A DNA stretch of 21,556 nucleotides from a virus. The stretch lies in IMG/VR virus record IMGVR_UViG_3300034407_001675, positions 1 through 21,556 of that record. One strand, written 5' to 3'. The notes beneath the pieces are model-generated. The model did not search any database, had not been told where the DNA came from, and worked only from the letters and a program-made list of their open reading frames with translations. Of the stretch, positions 12,685-20,847 are shown one piece after another; positions within the stretch are counted from its first letter, which is position 1; the number at the start of each line of letters is the position of its first letter. The translations under genes were made by a program, and so were the position numbers.

Positions 12685-15255
12685 GCAGCAGCCGCACCTA
12701 TCATTACAGCAGTAACGGCACAAACCGTTCAGGGGTTTGTACTTAGATTTGCATTATCAGTAGCAGTATCATTTATTGCAAACAAATTATTTGCTCCAGA
12801 TGTACCTGCTGGTCCAGGAATAGCCGATCAAGCCCCAGATCCTGGTGTTAGACAAAGAATAGCTTCTGATCCTGGTAACAAATTACCTGTTATTTATGGA
12901 CAAAGTAGAGTATTTGGTTCAATTACATTTGCTGATATAACATCTGATAACCAAACAATGGCATTTATTATTACATTGTGTGAAGGACCTATTGAAAATA
13001 TTGGTCAAATATGGTGGGATGATTATAAATTAACTTTAGATAGTGATGGTAATGTAACAACTGCAACAGATTCACAAGGTGGAACTGATGATTTTTTAAA
13101 TGGAAATTTGACAGTTAAAAAATTTAAAGCAGGTGGAAGATGTTCTCCTATGGAAACATTTTCAAGTAAATGGGCAAGTAATGCTGTAAACAGAACAATG
13201 CCTAATGTTGCATATTTATATGTAGAATTAAAATATAATAGAGATGAATCTGTAACTGGTTTAACAAGTAAACTAGGAGCAGAAGTTCAAGGTAAATTAG
13301 TTAGAACATTTAATGGATCTACTTTATCAAGTGGTACATCTTATTCAAATAATCCTTCTGAATGTTTATTAGATTATTTAACTAGTACTGTTTATGGTTG
13401 TGGCGATGTAATGAGTGATAGTGATATTGATTTAACTACATTTGCATCTCATAAAACATTTTGTGATACTTTAATTACACACACAGATAAAGATGGTAAC
13501 AGCACAACAGCAAAAAGATATACAACAGATGGTGCTATAAATACATTTGATGAAAGAGATTTAAATGTTTCTGATTTAGTTGTTTGTTCTCAAGCTATAT
13601 TTTCTTATCATTTAGGTAAGTTTCAAGTTATTTCTGATACTACAGGATCATCTGTAATGTCATTTAATCCAGATAATATGTATGGTGATGTTACAATAGT
13701 TAATGATGGTTTTAATAGTGCATTAAATAAAATGAATATTTCATTCTCTTCTTATGATCAAAAATATCAAGATGATCAAGTATTTTTAAATTTACCTGAT
13801 AACTTAAAATCATATAATGAGCCTGAATTAGTTCAAGATACAAGATTTAAATTTGTAAATAATAATATAATGGCTGAAAGACTTGGTCATATTATTGTTA
13901 AAAAATCAAGAGATAATTTAATTATTTCATTTAAAACAGATACAAGGGCTTTAGCATTACAAGTTGTAGATATAATATCAGTTACAAATAGTACTTACGG
14001 TTTTACTAATAAATTATTTAAAATTAATTCTATTACTGAAAGTGATATGAATGAAGATGGTGTATCAGGTTATTTAATTACTGCTCAAGAATATAATGCA
14101 GATGCATATGCAGAAGAAGCATTAACAGAATTTCAAACAGCACCTAATACAAATTTAGCTAATCCTAGAAATTTTGGAGCAATTACAAATTTAACAGCAA
14201 TTAGTAGCGATACAAATTCTACTACTCCATTTGTACAATTACAATGGACTGTACCTACGGGATTAACAGAAACATTTGAAATATATGTTGGAGATAATAT
14301 TAATGCTGCTATTGCTGATAGAGAATTTAATATTTCATTTAGAACATCAACAGGTCCATTTACTGAAGGTGCAACAATAACACATAAAGTATTTGATTTA
14401 GATTTTACAGATACATTAGTATTTTGGGTAAGACCTATTAACCAATTTGCTAGAGGATCATTTTCTAATTCTTATAACTTTGGTGTATTTAGACCTAGTA
14501 CTGGTGGTATTACTTCAGGGGCTTCTGGAATTATTGTTGACCCTAATGATACAAAAAATCCTTATGGTGTTGTAAACAGATTTACTCAAATTAGATATGG
14601 TGATAGCAATACTGGTTTAAATATAAGAGATAGTTTTGATCCAGTAGATGCTGTTCAACAAATAGGTTATACAGGTACAACAATTAATAATATTACTAGA
14701 ACAGGTAATGCTGATGGTTCGGGATCTGTAACATTTCCTACAGCTTTTAATTCAGGTACATCTGTACAAGAAGTTCAAGAATTAAGTTTTACAGGAACAA
14801 GAGGTAATGTAACACAAAAAGAATTATTACATATTGGTTTAGCTGATGAAATATTAAATAGTACATCTAGAAAAACAATTTCAAATATTGCAGATTGGAA
14901 TGCTACAGGATTTTTAACTGCAGATAGTTCAAATGATAGTGTTAAAGTTAATGATACTTTAGAATTAGCTTCATTAGTATCTGAGGGAGTATCAAGTGGA
15001 TTTGGAAGATCAGTAACTATAGGTACTAATACTATATATGTAATGTCTGATACTGAATTATTTTCATTTAGAAGAACTAATTTTACATGGGAATCTTATG
15101 CAAGAACAAATGCAGGTGGTGTTCAAAACTTTAATGTTTCTAGTATGGGAGATGATGTTTTATTATATAATAGCTCAACTACTGAAGGTCAAATATGGAA
15201 TTATTATTTAATCCCAGCTACAACAGGGGCAACAGGGGGAGCACAGTTTAACTAA
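12682..15255 (+). CDS. Tail tip / host specificity protein, gpJ-like
   Basis: 857-aa TipJ-type protein at the tail tip that contacts the host receptor. The hydrophobic N-terminus (about 6-38) is followed by KLPVIYGQSRVFGS (about 65-78) and ITLCEGPIENIGQIWWDD (about 96-113), the core signature of the gpJ family. The hub domains reach to about 490, a fibronectin-III-like region follows (about 494-597, with VQLQWTVPTGLTETFEIYVG), and the C-terminal 250 residues are beta-rich and probably variable. The last residues are GATGGAQFN, a peptide also found at the end of two other tail genes. The nucleotide sequence of that end is unusually G-rich for this genome. Length is below lambda J (about 1,130 aa). 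The stop overlaps the next start. Confidence 0.9.
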   Translation: MAAAAPIITAVTAQTVQGFVLRFALSVAVSFIANKLFAPDVPAGPGIADQAPDPGVRQRIASDPGNKLPVIYGQSRVFGSITFADITSDNQTMAFIITLCEGPIENIGQIWWDDYKLTLDSDGNVTTATDSQGGTDDFLNGNLTVKKFKAGGRCSPMETFSSKWASNAVNRTMPNVAYLYVELKYNRDESVTGLTSKLGAEVQGKLVRTFNGSTLSSGTSYSNNPSECLLDYLTSTVYGCGDVMSDSDIDLTTFASHKTFCDTLITHTDKDGNSTTAKRYTTDGAINTFDERDLNVSDLVVCSQAIFSYHLGKFQVISDTTGSSVMSFNPDNMYGDVTIVNDGFNSALNKMNISFSSYDQKYQDDQVFLNLPDNLKSYNEPELVQDTRFKFVNNNIMAERLGHIIVKKSRDNLIISFKTDTRALALQVVDIISVTNSTYGFTNKLFKINSITESDMNEDGVSGYLITAQEYNADAYAEEALTEFQTAPNTNLANPRNFGAITNLTAISSDTNSTTPFVQLQWTVPTGLTETFEIYVGDNINAAIADREFNISFRTSTGPFTEGATITHKVFDLDFTDTLVFWVRPINQFARGSFSNSYNFGVFRPSTGGITSGASGIIVDPNDTKNPYGVVNRFTQIRYGDSNTGLNIRDSFDPVDAVQQIGYTGTTINNITRTGNADGSGSVTFPTAFNSGTSVQEVQELSFTGTRGNVTQKELLHIGLADEILNSTSRKTISNIADWNATGFLTADSSNDSVKVNDTLELASLVSEGVSSGFGRSVTIGTNTIYVMSDTELFSFRRTNFTWESYARTNAGGVQNFNVSSMGDDVLLYNSSTTEGQIWNYYLIPATTGATGGAQFN

Positions 15256-15782
15256 TGACAATATTAACAACATTAACAAATTTTGATATTAGTAACAATA
15301 TAGTAGATTCAAATGATAATATTATTGTTTGGTATAATGGAACTAAAATAAAATATTATCACAGATATGAACAAGTATCTACAGATGTAGAAACTATTAG
15401 TGGTGTTATTTCAATCAAACTTTTAAGTGATACTAATGTAAAAATAACTACAGCTTCAAAAGTTAGAGAATTAATTTTAACAAGACCAGGTACAACAAAT
15501 ACATATACAATTACTTTAGATAGTAATTATGATAATACAAGTAATCCGATAAGAGCATGGGAATTATCTTTAACAGATTATGGTAATTTAACAGCTGTTA
15601 TGTCTTCAACTGTTGCAGGTACGGCTACGGCTATAGCTTCAGCAATTAATAACTTAACTAATTTTAGTGCTAGTGCCAATAATAATATAATCACTTATAC
15701 TAATTCAGTTTCACAAATTGTACAAACAAGTTCAATAGATTTTAATGACTTTATTGCAACTGGTGGTGCACAATTTAACTAA
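15255..15782 (+). CDS. Beta-rich tail accessory protein with QFN C-terminus
   Basis: 175-aa protein starting one base inside the tail tip stop. It has an N-terminal beta region (1-80), then a module TNTYTITLDSNYDNTSNPIR ... TAVMSSTVAGTATAIASAIN (about 81-132), then FSASANNNIITYTNSVSQ. The A-x-A-I-A-x-A-I-N helix flanked by strands also appears in the next gene, so the two are probably related by duplication of a fibre module. It ends with IATGGAQFN. I know no function; location and low-complexity Ser/Thr/Asn composition suggest a tail fibre or tip decoration. Confidence 0.75.
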   Translation: MTILTTLTNFDISNNIVDSNDNIIVWYNGTKIKYYHRYEQVSTDVETISGVISIKLLSDTNVKITTASKVRELILTRPGTTNTYTITLDSNYDNTSNPIRAWELSLTDYGNLTAVMSSTVAGTATAIASAINNLTNFSASANNNIITYTNSVSQIVQTSSIDFNDFIATGGAQFN

Positions 15783-15800
15783 TAATAAAGGAAATTAAAA

Positions 15801-17945
15801 ATGGCAGCAATTAGTTCTGTTTATGTAAACGCAGGAACATGGGCAGGGTCAGATATTATTACTGGTGTTACTATGAGGAATAGTTTAAATAATATTCATC
15901 CTATAGATTCTAATTCTGTTGTTGCAGTAAATACTACAAATACTCAAGTATATACTGACGATGGAACTGGAACATATGTATCACAAGAAACTTATTCAGA
16001 TTCAAATGATGTTATTGGTTATGGTAAAGAATTTATTTTAAATAATAATTTATATATTTATAATACTACTGAGCCTAGTTCAGAAACAAGATGGATTTCA
16101 GGTTCAAATACTAAATATTCAGTAAATTTAGGATCTTTAGGATCTTTTACTAATAATATTTTTTCAAATCAAATTAATTCTATTGATGCATTAAATGAAA
16201 TTAGAACAGCAATATTAGGATTAAATATAAATAATTTATCAGTTTCATTACCAACTTATACATCAGATATAAATCCTGATAGTGGTACTATTAATTTTGA
16301 AGGATATGAAATAATAGTTAATACAGGTACAGCTACAAATGAAACAACATCTTTTTCAATTAATGATGCTGGTGCTGATGGTACAAATATTACTGCAAAT
16401 TATGAATATGAAACAGATGGTACTGGAACTTCAGCTGCTACAACTATAACTTTAACTGAGCCACATGGAACAGAAACATTAACATTAAGTGTTGCTGCTG
16501 ATACTGTTAATGATGATCAAGCTAATCAAATTGGAACAGATTTAATTGCATTAGTAAATAATAATATTGAATCCCCTAATGATTATTCTGCTACATATGA
16601 TAATATTAATAAAAAAATTACATTTACATCAGTACAAGCTATAGATTCAGATGTAACTAAATTATGGACTGCTACAGTAAATAATGGATCTGCTACTGCT
16701 CCTGATGTAGGTGATATTGTTTTTGGAACATCATCAATTACAACAACAGGTGTATTAGGAGAAACATATCTTATTTCAGCACCTAATTTAAATACTAAAA
16801 CTATAGGAAGTGATCCATTATTTAGTCAAGTTACATTTACTGGTGGAACAACACAAATATTTAGTAATAATTTAGATGCTACTGCTGCTGCTCTTGAATT
16901 TAAAAATGCATTAAATGCTTCTTTAAATGGATATATGACAGCAACTATAGATTCAGGAGATTCAAAAATAGTAAATTATACTACATCTATTCAAGATGAT
17001 ATTGGATTAGATTTTACTTTTTCTGATTCAAATATTACAAAAAGTATTACTCAAGGTATTTTAGGAACTACTCAAACTAATATAAATGATGCTGGTAAAA
17101 CTAATGTTTTATTATATAAACCAGGAAGTTCTGTTGCTGATTTAAATAAAAGTTTTGTTGGTTTTGTACCAACCTTATCTGGTGCTATAAATAATATATC
17201 AGATATAGTAAGTAATATAAATACATTAACTACTGATTGGGTTATTGAAAAAGATCAACCAACATCTGGTCAAATTAGATTTACTTCAGTTGATAGTGCA
17301 TATTATAATGATATATTTAGATTAATTGTAACAAATAATGCGGCAACAGGTACAACAGTTGGTGATTTTTCAACAGGATCTGGTAATGCTTCAATTACTA
17401 CATTAGGTTCATCGGTTCCAAATTATTATGGTTTAAGATCTGTAACTTTAGCTAATAAAGATATATTTTCAAATACTACAACAGATTATTCTTGGTTTGA
17501 AACTACTAAAAATAGTTTAAATACTATATTTCCAGGATATAAAGTAGATGCTTTAAAAACTCCAGAATTTGCTTTTGATGGATTATCAAATGGTTCTGCT
17601 GCATTAGTAGATGGGTTTTTTGATATAACTGCTAATTTAAATGGTCAATATGTTATTGATACTGATGCAATTACTTCTACGGAAATATCTAATATACCAG
17701 TTGATCAATCTACTAATACAATAAATGGATCTGAAATGGTTTATTATTCTACTAAATTATATTTAGCATACAGGGTAAACAATGACAGTGAAATTACTGG
17801 TTTATCATTAGGTGCTAATGATTCTGGTGCAACAATTTATACTAACCCAGGAACTACCTATACAATAGTAGATAGTAATAATGATGCTTTACTTGCATCT
17901 TATATCTATAAATGGAATGGTACAGCTTGGGTCAAAGAAACTTAA
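15801..17945 (+). CDS. Large beta-repeat tail protein, probable fibre
   Basis: 714-aa protein, Ser/Thr/Asn-rich with few Lys and no Cys. Two internal copies of a module are visible: KITFTSV (about 271) to TATVNNGSATAPDVGDIVFG and SSITTTG (to about 317), and QIRFTSV (about 489) to RLIVTNNAATGTTVGDFSTG and SITTLG (to about 536). Between them is a related helix-strand unit (TAAALEFKNALNASLNGYMT, about 354-373). The C-terminal domain ends with YIYKWNGTAWVKET, a W-N-G-T-A-W motif common in phage fibre and adhesin proteins. It lacks the QFN tail of its neighbours. Codons are almost all A/T-ending. Role in adhesion is inferred from position and composition. Confidence 0.75.
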   Translation: MAAISSVYVNAGTWAGSDIITGVTMRNSLNNIHPIDSNSVVAVNTTNTQVYTDDGTGTYVSQETYSDSNDVIGYGKEFILNNNLYIYNTTEPSSETRWISGSNTKYSVNLGSLGSFTNNIFSNQINSIDALNEIRTAILGLNINNLSVSLPTYTSDINPDSGTINFEGYEIIVNTGTATNETTSFSINDAGADGTNITANYEYETDGTGTSAATTITLTEPHGTETLTLSVAADTVNDDQANQIGTDLIALVNNNIESPNDYSATYDNINKKITFTSVQAIDSDVTKLWTATVNNGSATAPDVGDIVFGTSSITTTGVLGETYLISAPNLNTKTIGSDPLFSQVTFTGGTTQIFSNNLDATAAALEFKNALNASLNGYMTATIDSGDSKIVNYTTSIQDDIGLDFTFSDSNITKSITQGILGTTQTNINDAGKTNVLLYKPGSSVADLNKSFVGFVPTLSGAINNISDIVSNINTLTTDWVIEKDQPTSGQIRFTSVDSAYYNDIFRLIVTNNAATGTTVGDFSTGSGNASITTLGSSVPNYYGLRSVTLANKDIFSNTTTDYSWFETTKNSLNTIFPGYKVDALKTPEFAFDGLSNGSAALVDGFFDITANLNGQYVIDTDAITSTEISNIPVDQSTNTINGSEMVYYSTKLYLAYRVNNDSEITGLSLGANDSGATIYTNPGTTYTIVDSNNDALLASYIYKWNGTAWVKET

Positions 17946-17952
17946 TTAACAA

Positions 17953-17978
17953 AAATATATATCTACAGGTATATATTT
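17953..17978 (+). other. AT-only inverted repeat with nearby repeated word
   Basis: AAATATATA (17953-17961) and TATATATTT (17970-17978) form a perfect 9-bp stem with loop TCTACAGG. CTACAGG occurs again at 17993-17999, where it provides the Shine-Dalgarno of the following gene. The gap (17946-18006) is one of the longest in the window. It could be a weak terminator or a regulatory RNA hairpin; the stem is AT-only and may be weak. Confidence 0.4.
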
Positions 17979-18006
17979 AACTCATAACTAACCTACAGGA
18001 GATAAT

Positions 18007-18456
18007 ATGAGAATATCAAACATACAAAATTACTTAGGAGGAGCAGATAATATTATTGCTCGAGAAATATCTGAAGGTAATCAATTTTTACTATCAATAG
18101 AAGATGGCACTATAGATTTTAGTTCTGCAAGTACTACTTTTGATATAGAAGCTGTTTTATTTGAAGCAAATGTTACAAGAAAAAGAGGATCTATAGTAAT
18201 TGATTCATTAACAAAAGAGCCTACTGCAACACAACATAATTATACTAAAGCAGAATTAATACATAATACTGGTACTGCTGGTAAATTTGAATTATTAGTT
18301 CCCGAAACATTATTATCAGATCAAGGAAGTTTTACTTCAACACCTGATGATACATCACCCTATATTGTGGTAATGAAAGTACAATGGGCTGCAGGAACTC
18401 CTGAAGTTAAAAATTCAATTAGGTTTGTATTTGTAATAAGATACCAACCTCAGTAA
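18007..18456 (+). CDS. Unknown tail-region protein (149 aa), BppU-like N-terminal type possible
   Basis: 149-aa beta-sandwich-like protein. It begins MRISNIQNYLGGADNIIARE, then NQFLLSIEDGTIDFSSASTT, FDIEAVLFEANVTRKRG, and later YIVVMKVQWAAGTPEVKNSI with a final strand RFVFVIRYQPQ. The alternation of strands resembles small immunoglobulin-like or baseplate upper-protein (BppU N-terminal) domains that anchor fibres, but I cannot confirm homology. It has a clear AGGAGA Shine-Dalgarno close to ATG and is preceded by the hairpin gap, so it may start a new translation unit. The next gene is the collagen-like fibre, 13 nt away, suggesting a fibre-anchoring partner. Confidence 0.7.
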   Translation: MRISNIQNYLGGADNIIAREISEGNQFLLSIEDGTIDFSSASTTFDIEAVLFEANVTRKRGSIVIDSLTKEPTATQHNYTKAELIHNTGTAGKFELLVPETLLSDQGSFTSTPDDTSPYIVVMKVQWAAGTPEVKNSIRFVFVIRYQPQ

Positions 18457-18469
18457 GGAATAAAATAAT

Positions 18470-20788
18470 ATGACAATTAAAATAGATGGAACAACTGAAA
18501 CAATTGTAGTTTCAAAACAAACAGGACCAACTGGTCCAACGGGTCCTCAAGGACCAACAGGTCCACAGGGTCCACAAGGTGATCAAGGTATTCAAGGTTT
18601 AACTGGACAAACAGGACCAACAGGTCCAGCTGGTGCTAAAGGTGATCAAGGTATACAAGGTCAAGCTGGGGCTCAAGGTCCACAAGGTTTACAAGGTATT
18701 AAAGGTGATACTGGTGCTACTGGTTCAATTGATATTACTGGTATTAATAATACTATTGATTCACGTGTAAATAAAACATTTGTTGATGCTTTAAATGTTG
18801 ATGCTGCTACTTTAGATAATTATAATGCTTCTGCTTTAGAAAAAATTGCTAACAAAAATCAAATTAACGGATATGCAGGATTAGATGCTGCTGGTAAAGT
18901 TGCAAATGCACAATTACCAAGTTATGTAGATGATGTTGTAGAATATGCTAATTTTGCTTCATTCCCAGCTACTGGAGAATCAGGTAAAATATATGTTGCT
19001 ATTGATACTGGTGATGTTTACAGATGGGGTGGAAGTAGTTATGTACAAATTAATGACGCAGTTACATCTGCTGATCAAGCTACAAGATTAGCTACTGCTA
19101 GAAATATTGCTTTAACAGGTCCAATAACTGGTACTGCTAGTTTTGATGGTACTGCTGATGCTAATATTTCAACTACATTAGATTTATCTTCTAAGTCAAC
19201 TAATGATTTAATTGAAGGATCTAATTTATATTATACTGATACTAGAGCAAGATCTTCTGTATCAGCAACAGGTTCAATATCTTATAATTCTGGAACTGGT
19301 GTATTTTCTTTTACACAAGGTAATACTGATACAATTTCAGAAGGTTCAACTAATTTATATTATACTGATGCAAGAGTTCAGACAGTTATTAATACAAATA
19401 CAGCTGGTTTTATTACAGCAAGTTCAACTGATACTTTAACAAATAAAAGTGGTAATATATCACAATGGATAAATGATGCTGGTTATATAACAAGCGAAAC
19501 TGATAGCCAAACATTATCATTTAGTACTCCAGATTTAACTATTTCAAATGGTAACTCTGTTGATATTAGTACATTATATAATCAAAGTTTAAATACTACT
19601 GATGATGTTATTTTTGGCGAAGTTGAATCAACAGAATTTATTGGTCCATTAAGAGGTGAAATATTATTCAAAGCACAATCAGGAGAAGCTTTAACAAAAG
19701 GTGATGCTGTTTATGTAAGTGGTGTAACTGGTTCAACACCAATTGTATCAAAAGCAAATGCAAGTAGTGCCTCACATATGCCATCATTTGGTGTAGCAGG
19801 ATCAACTGTAAATACAAATAATCCAGTTGATATTATTGCATTTGGACAAGCAACAAATTTAGATACAACTGGTAATGGTGGTGAAACTTGGGCATTAGGT
19901 GATGAAATTTATGTAAGTGCTACAACTGCTGGTGATTTAACAAATATTCAACCAACAGGTGAATCAAACTTTGTTCAAAAGATTGCAAAAGTTGAAAAAT
20001 TACACGCAACTACAGGAACACTATTAATAAGTGGTGCTGGTAGAAGTAATGCTACACCAAACCTTAATGATGGTAAAATATTTATAGGTAATGCATCAAA
20101 TTATTCAGTAACTAATACTTTAGATACATCAATTGTACCTGAAAATACTAATTTATATTATACTGATGCAAGAGTTGATGCTAGAATAACAGCAGCTAAC
20201 CCTACACCAACTATTAGTTCTATTTCTCCAGACACAATTACTAATGCTGAATCAACAATTACAATTACTGGATCTAATTTTATATCGGGTACTCAAGTTG
20301 AATTTATAAATACTGCTACAGGTATATGGTATCCTGCTTCAACAATTACATTTAATAATTCTACATCATTAACAATTACAATTACTTTAAGTGTTGATGC
20401 TCAATATAGAATGAGAATAGAAAATCCAGATGGTAATGCAGTTATATCAACTTCAAATATTTTAACTGTATCTGATGCTCCTACTTGGACAACTGCTTCT
20501 GGTTCACTTGGTACATTTGCTGGAGATTTTTCTGGTATACTTGCAACCGTTGCAGCCACTTCAGATAGTGCTGTAACATTTAGTGAAGTTGGAAGTAATT
20601 TGGCTACGGCTAATGTTACTTTATCTTCTGCTGGTGTTTTAAGTACAACAGATTTTGGTGGTACAAGTACAACAGCAACAACATATAATTTTACAATCAG
20701 AGCAACCGATGCAGAAGGTCAAATAGCAGACAGAAGTTTCTCGCTTACATCTTCTTATGGTGCAACTGGTGGTGGACAATTCAATTAA
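18470..20788 (+). CDS. Tail fibre with collagen-like stem and IPT/TIG domain
   Basis: 772-aa fibre. A collagen-like Gly-X-Y region has 22 uninterrupted triplets (G19 to G85), likely a trimeric stalk. Next is the common fibre segment [20 protein letters not shown] (about 131-150) and [20 protein letters not shown]. Three NLYYTD(A/T)R repeats follow, at nucleotides about 19221, 19349 and 20147. An IPT/TIG-like domain (about 577-665, [20 protein letters not shown]) and a putative Ig-like domain (about 668-765, with [15 protein letters not shown]) lie near the C-terminus. It ends GATGGGQFN. The DNA repeat between copies two and three is 30 nt exact. The architecture indicates receptor binding; trimerisation is inferred from the collagen-like part. 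Confidence 0.9.
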   Translation: MTIKIDGTTETIVVSKQTGPTGPTGPQGPTGPQGPQGDQGIQGLTGQTGPTGPAGAKGDQGIQGQAGAQGPQGLQGIKGDTGATGSIDITGINNTIDSRVNKTFVDALNVDAATLDNYNASALEKIANKNQINGYAGLDAAGKVANAQLPSYVDDVVEYANFASFPATGESGKIYVAIDTGDVYRWGGSSYVQINDAVTSADQATRLATARNIALTGPITGTASFDGTADANISTTLDLSSKSTNDLIEGSNLYYTDTRARSSVSATGSISYNSGTGVFSFTQGNTDTISEGSTNLYYTDARVQTVINTNTAGFITASSTDTLTNKSGNISQWINDAGYITSETDSQTLSFSTPDLTISNGNSVDISTLYNQSLNTTDDVIFGEVESTEFIGPLRGEILFKAQSGEALTKGDAVYVSGVTGSTPIVSKANASSASHMPSFGVAGSTVNTNNPVDIIAFGQATNLDTTGNGGETWALGDEIYVSATTAGDLTNIQPTGESNFVQKIAKVEKLHATTGTLLISGAGRSNATPNLNDGKIFIGNASNYSVTNTLDTSIVPENTNLYYTDARVDARITAANPTPTISSISPDTITNAESTITITGSNFISGTQVEFINTATGIWYPASTITFNNSTSLTITITLSVDAQYRMRIENPDGNAVISTSNILTVSDAPTWTTASGSLGTFAGDFSGILATVAATSDSAVTFSEVGSNLATANVTLSSAGVLSTTDFGGTSTTATTYNFTIRATDAEGQIADRSFSLTSSYGATGGGQFN
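19221..20176 (+). repeat. Repeated DNA inside the fibre gene (NLYYTD repeats)
   Basis: Copies at 19349-19378 and 20147-20176 are identical over 30 nt, about 800 bp apart; 19221-19240 matches the first part over 20 nt. They encode [10 protein letters not shown] and [10 protein letters not shown]. All are in the same reading frame, so recombination between them would delete or duplicate an in-frame fibre section. Confidence 0.85.
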
Positions 20789-20808
20789 TAAAAGGAAAAT
20801 AAAAAATT

Positions 20809-20847
20809 ATGAAAAAAATAAATAAAAAAATTAAGGAGTTTAACTAA
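20809..20847 (+). CDS. Possible 12-codon leader ORF
   Basis: ATG at 20809 encodes MKKINKKIKEFN and its TAA overlaps the ATG of the next gene. AAAGGA lies 12 nt upstream, a little far. The peptide ends in EFN, reminiscent of the QFN ends nearby, and its last bases (AGTTTAACTAATG) equal the end of the tail tip gene. It could be a leader that couples translation, a scar of a lost QFN-tagged gene, or chance. Confidence 0.25.
   Translation: MKKINKKIKEFN

Noticed and set aside
18520-18725. Regular short repeats as a CRISPR-like array
   Set aside because: They are in-frame Gly-X-Y codons of a collagen-like stalk, with no spacers or constant repeat length.
19212-19439. Plus-strand ORF of 75 aa in another frame of the fibre gene
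   Set aside because: Low-complexity Ile/Leu/Gln shadow produced by the repeated TATATTATACTG text of the NLYYTD repeats.
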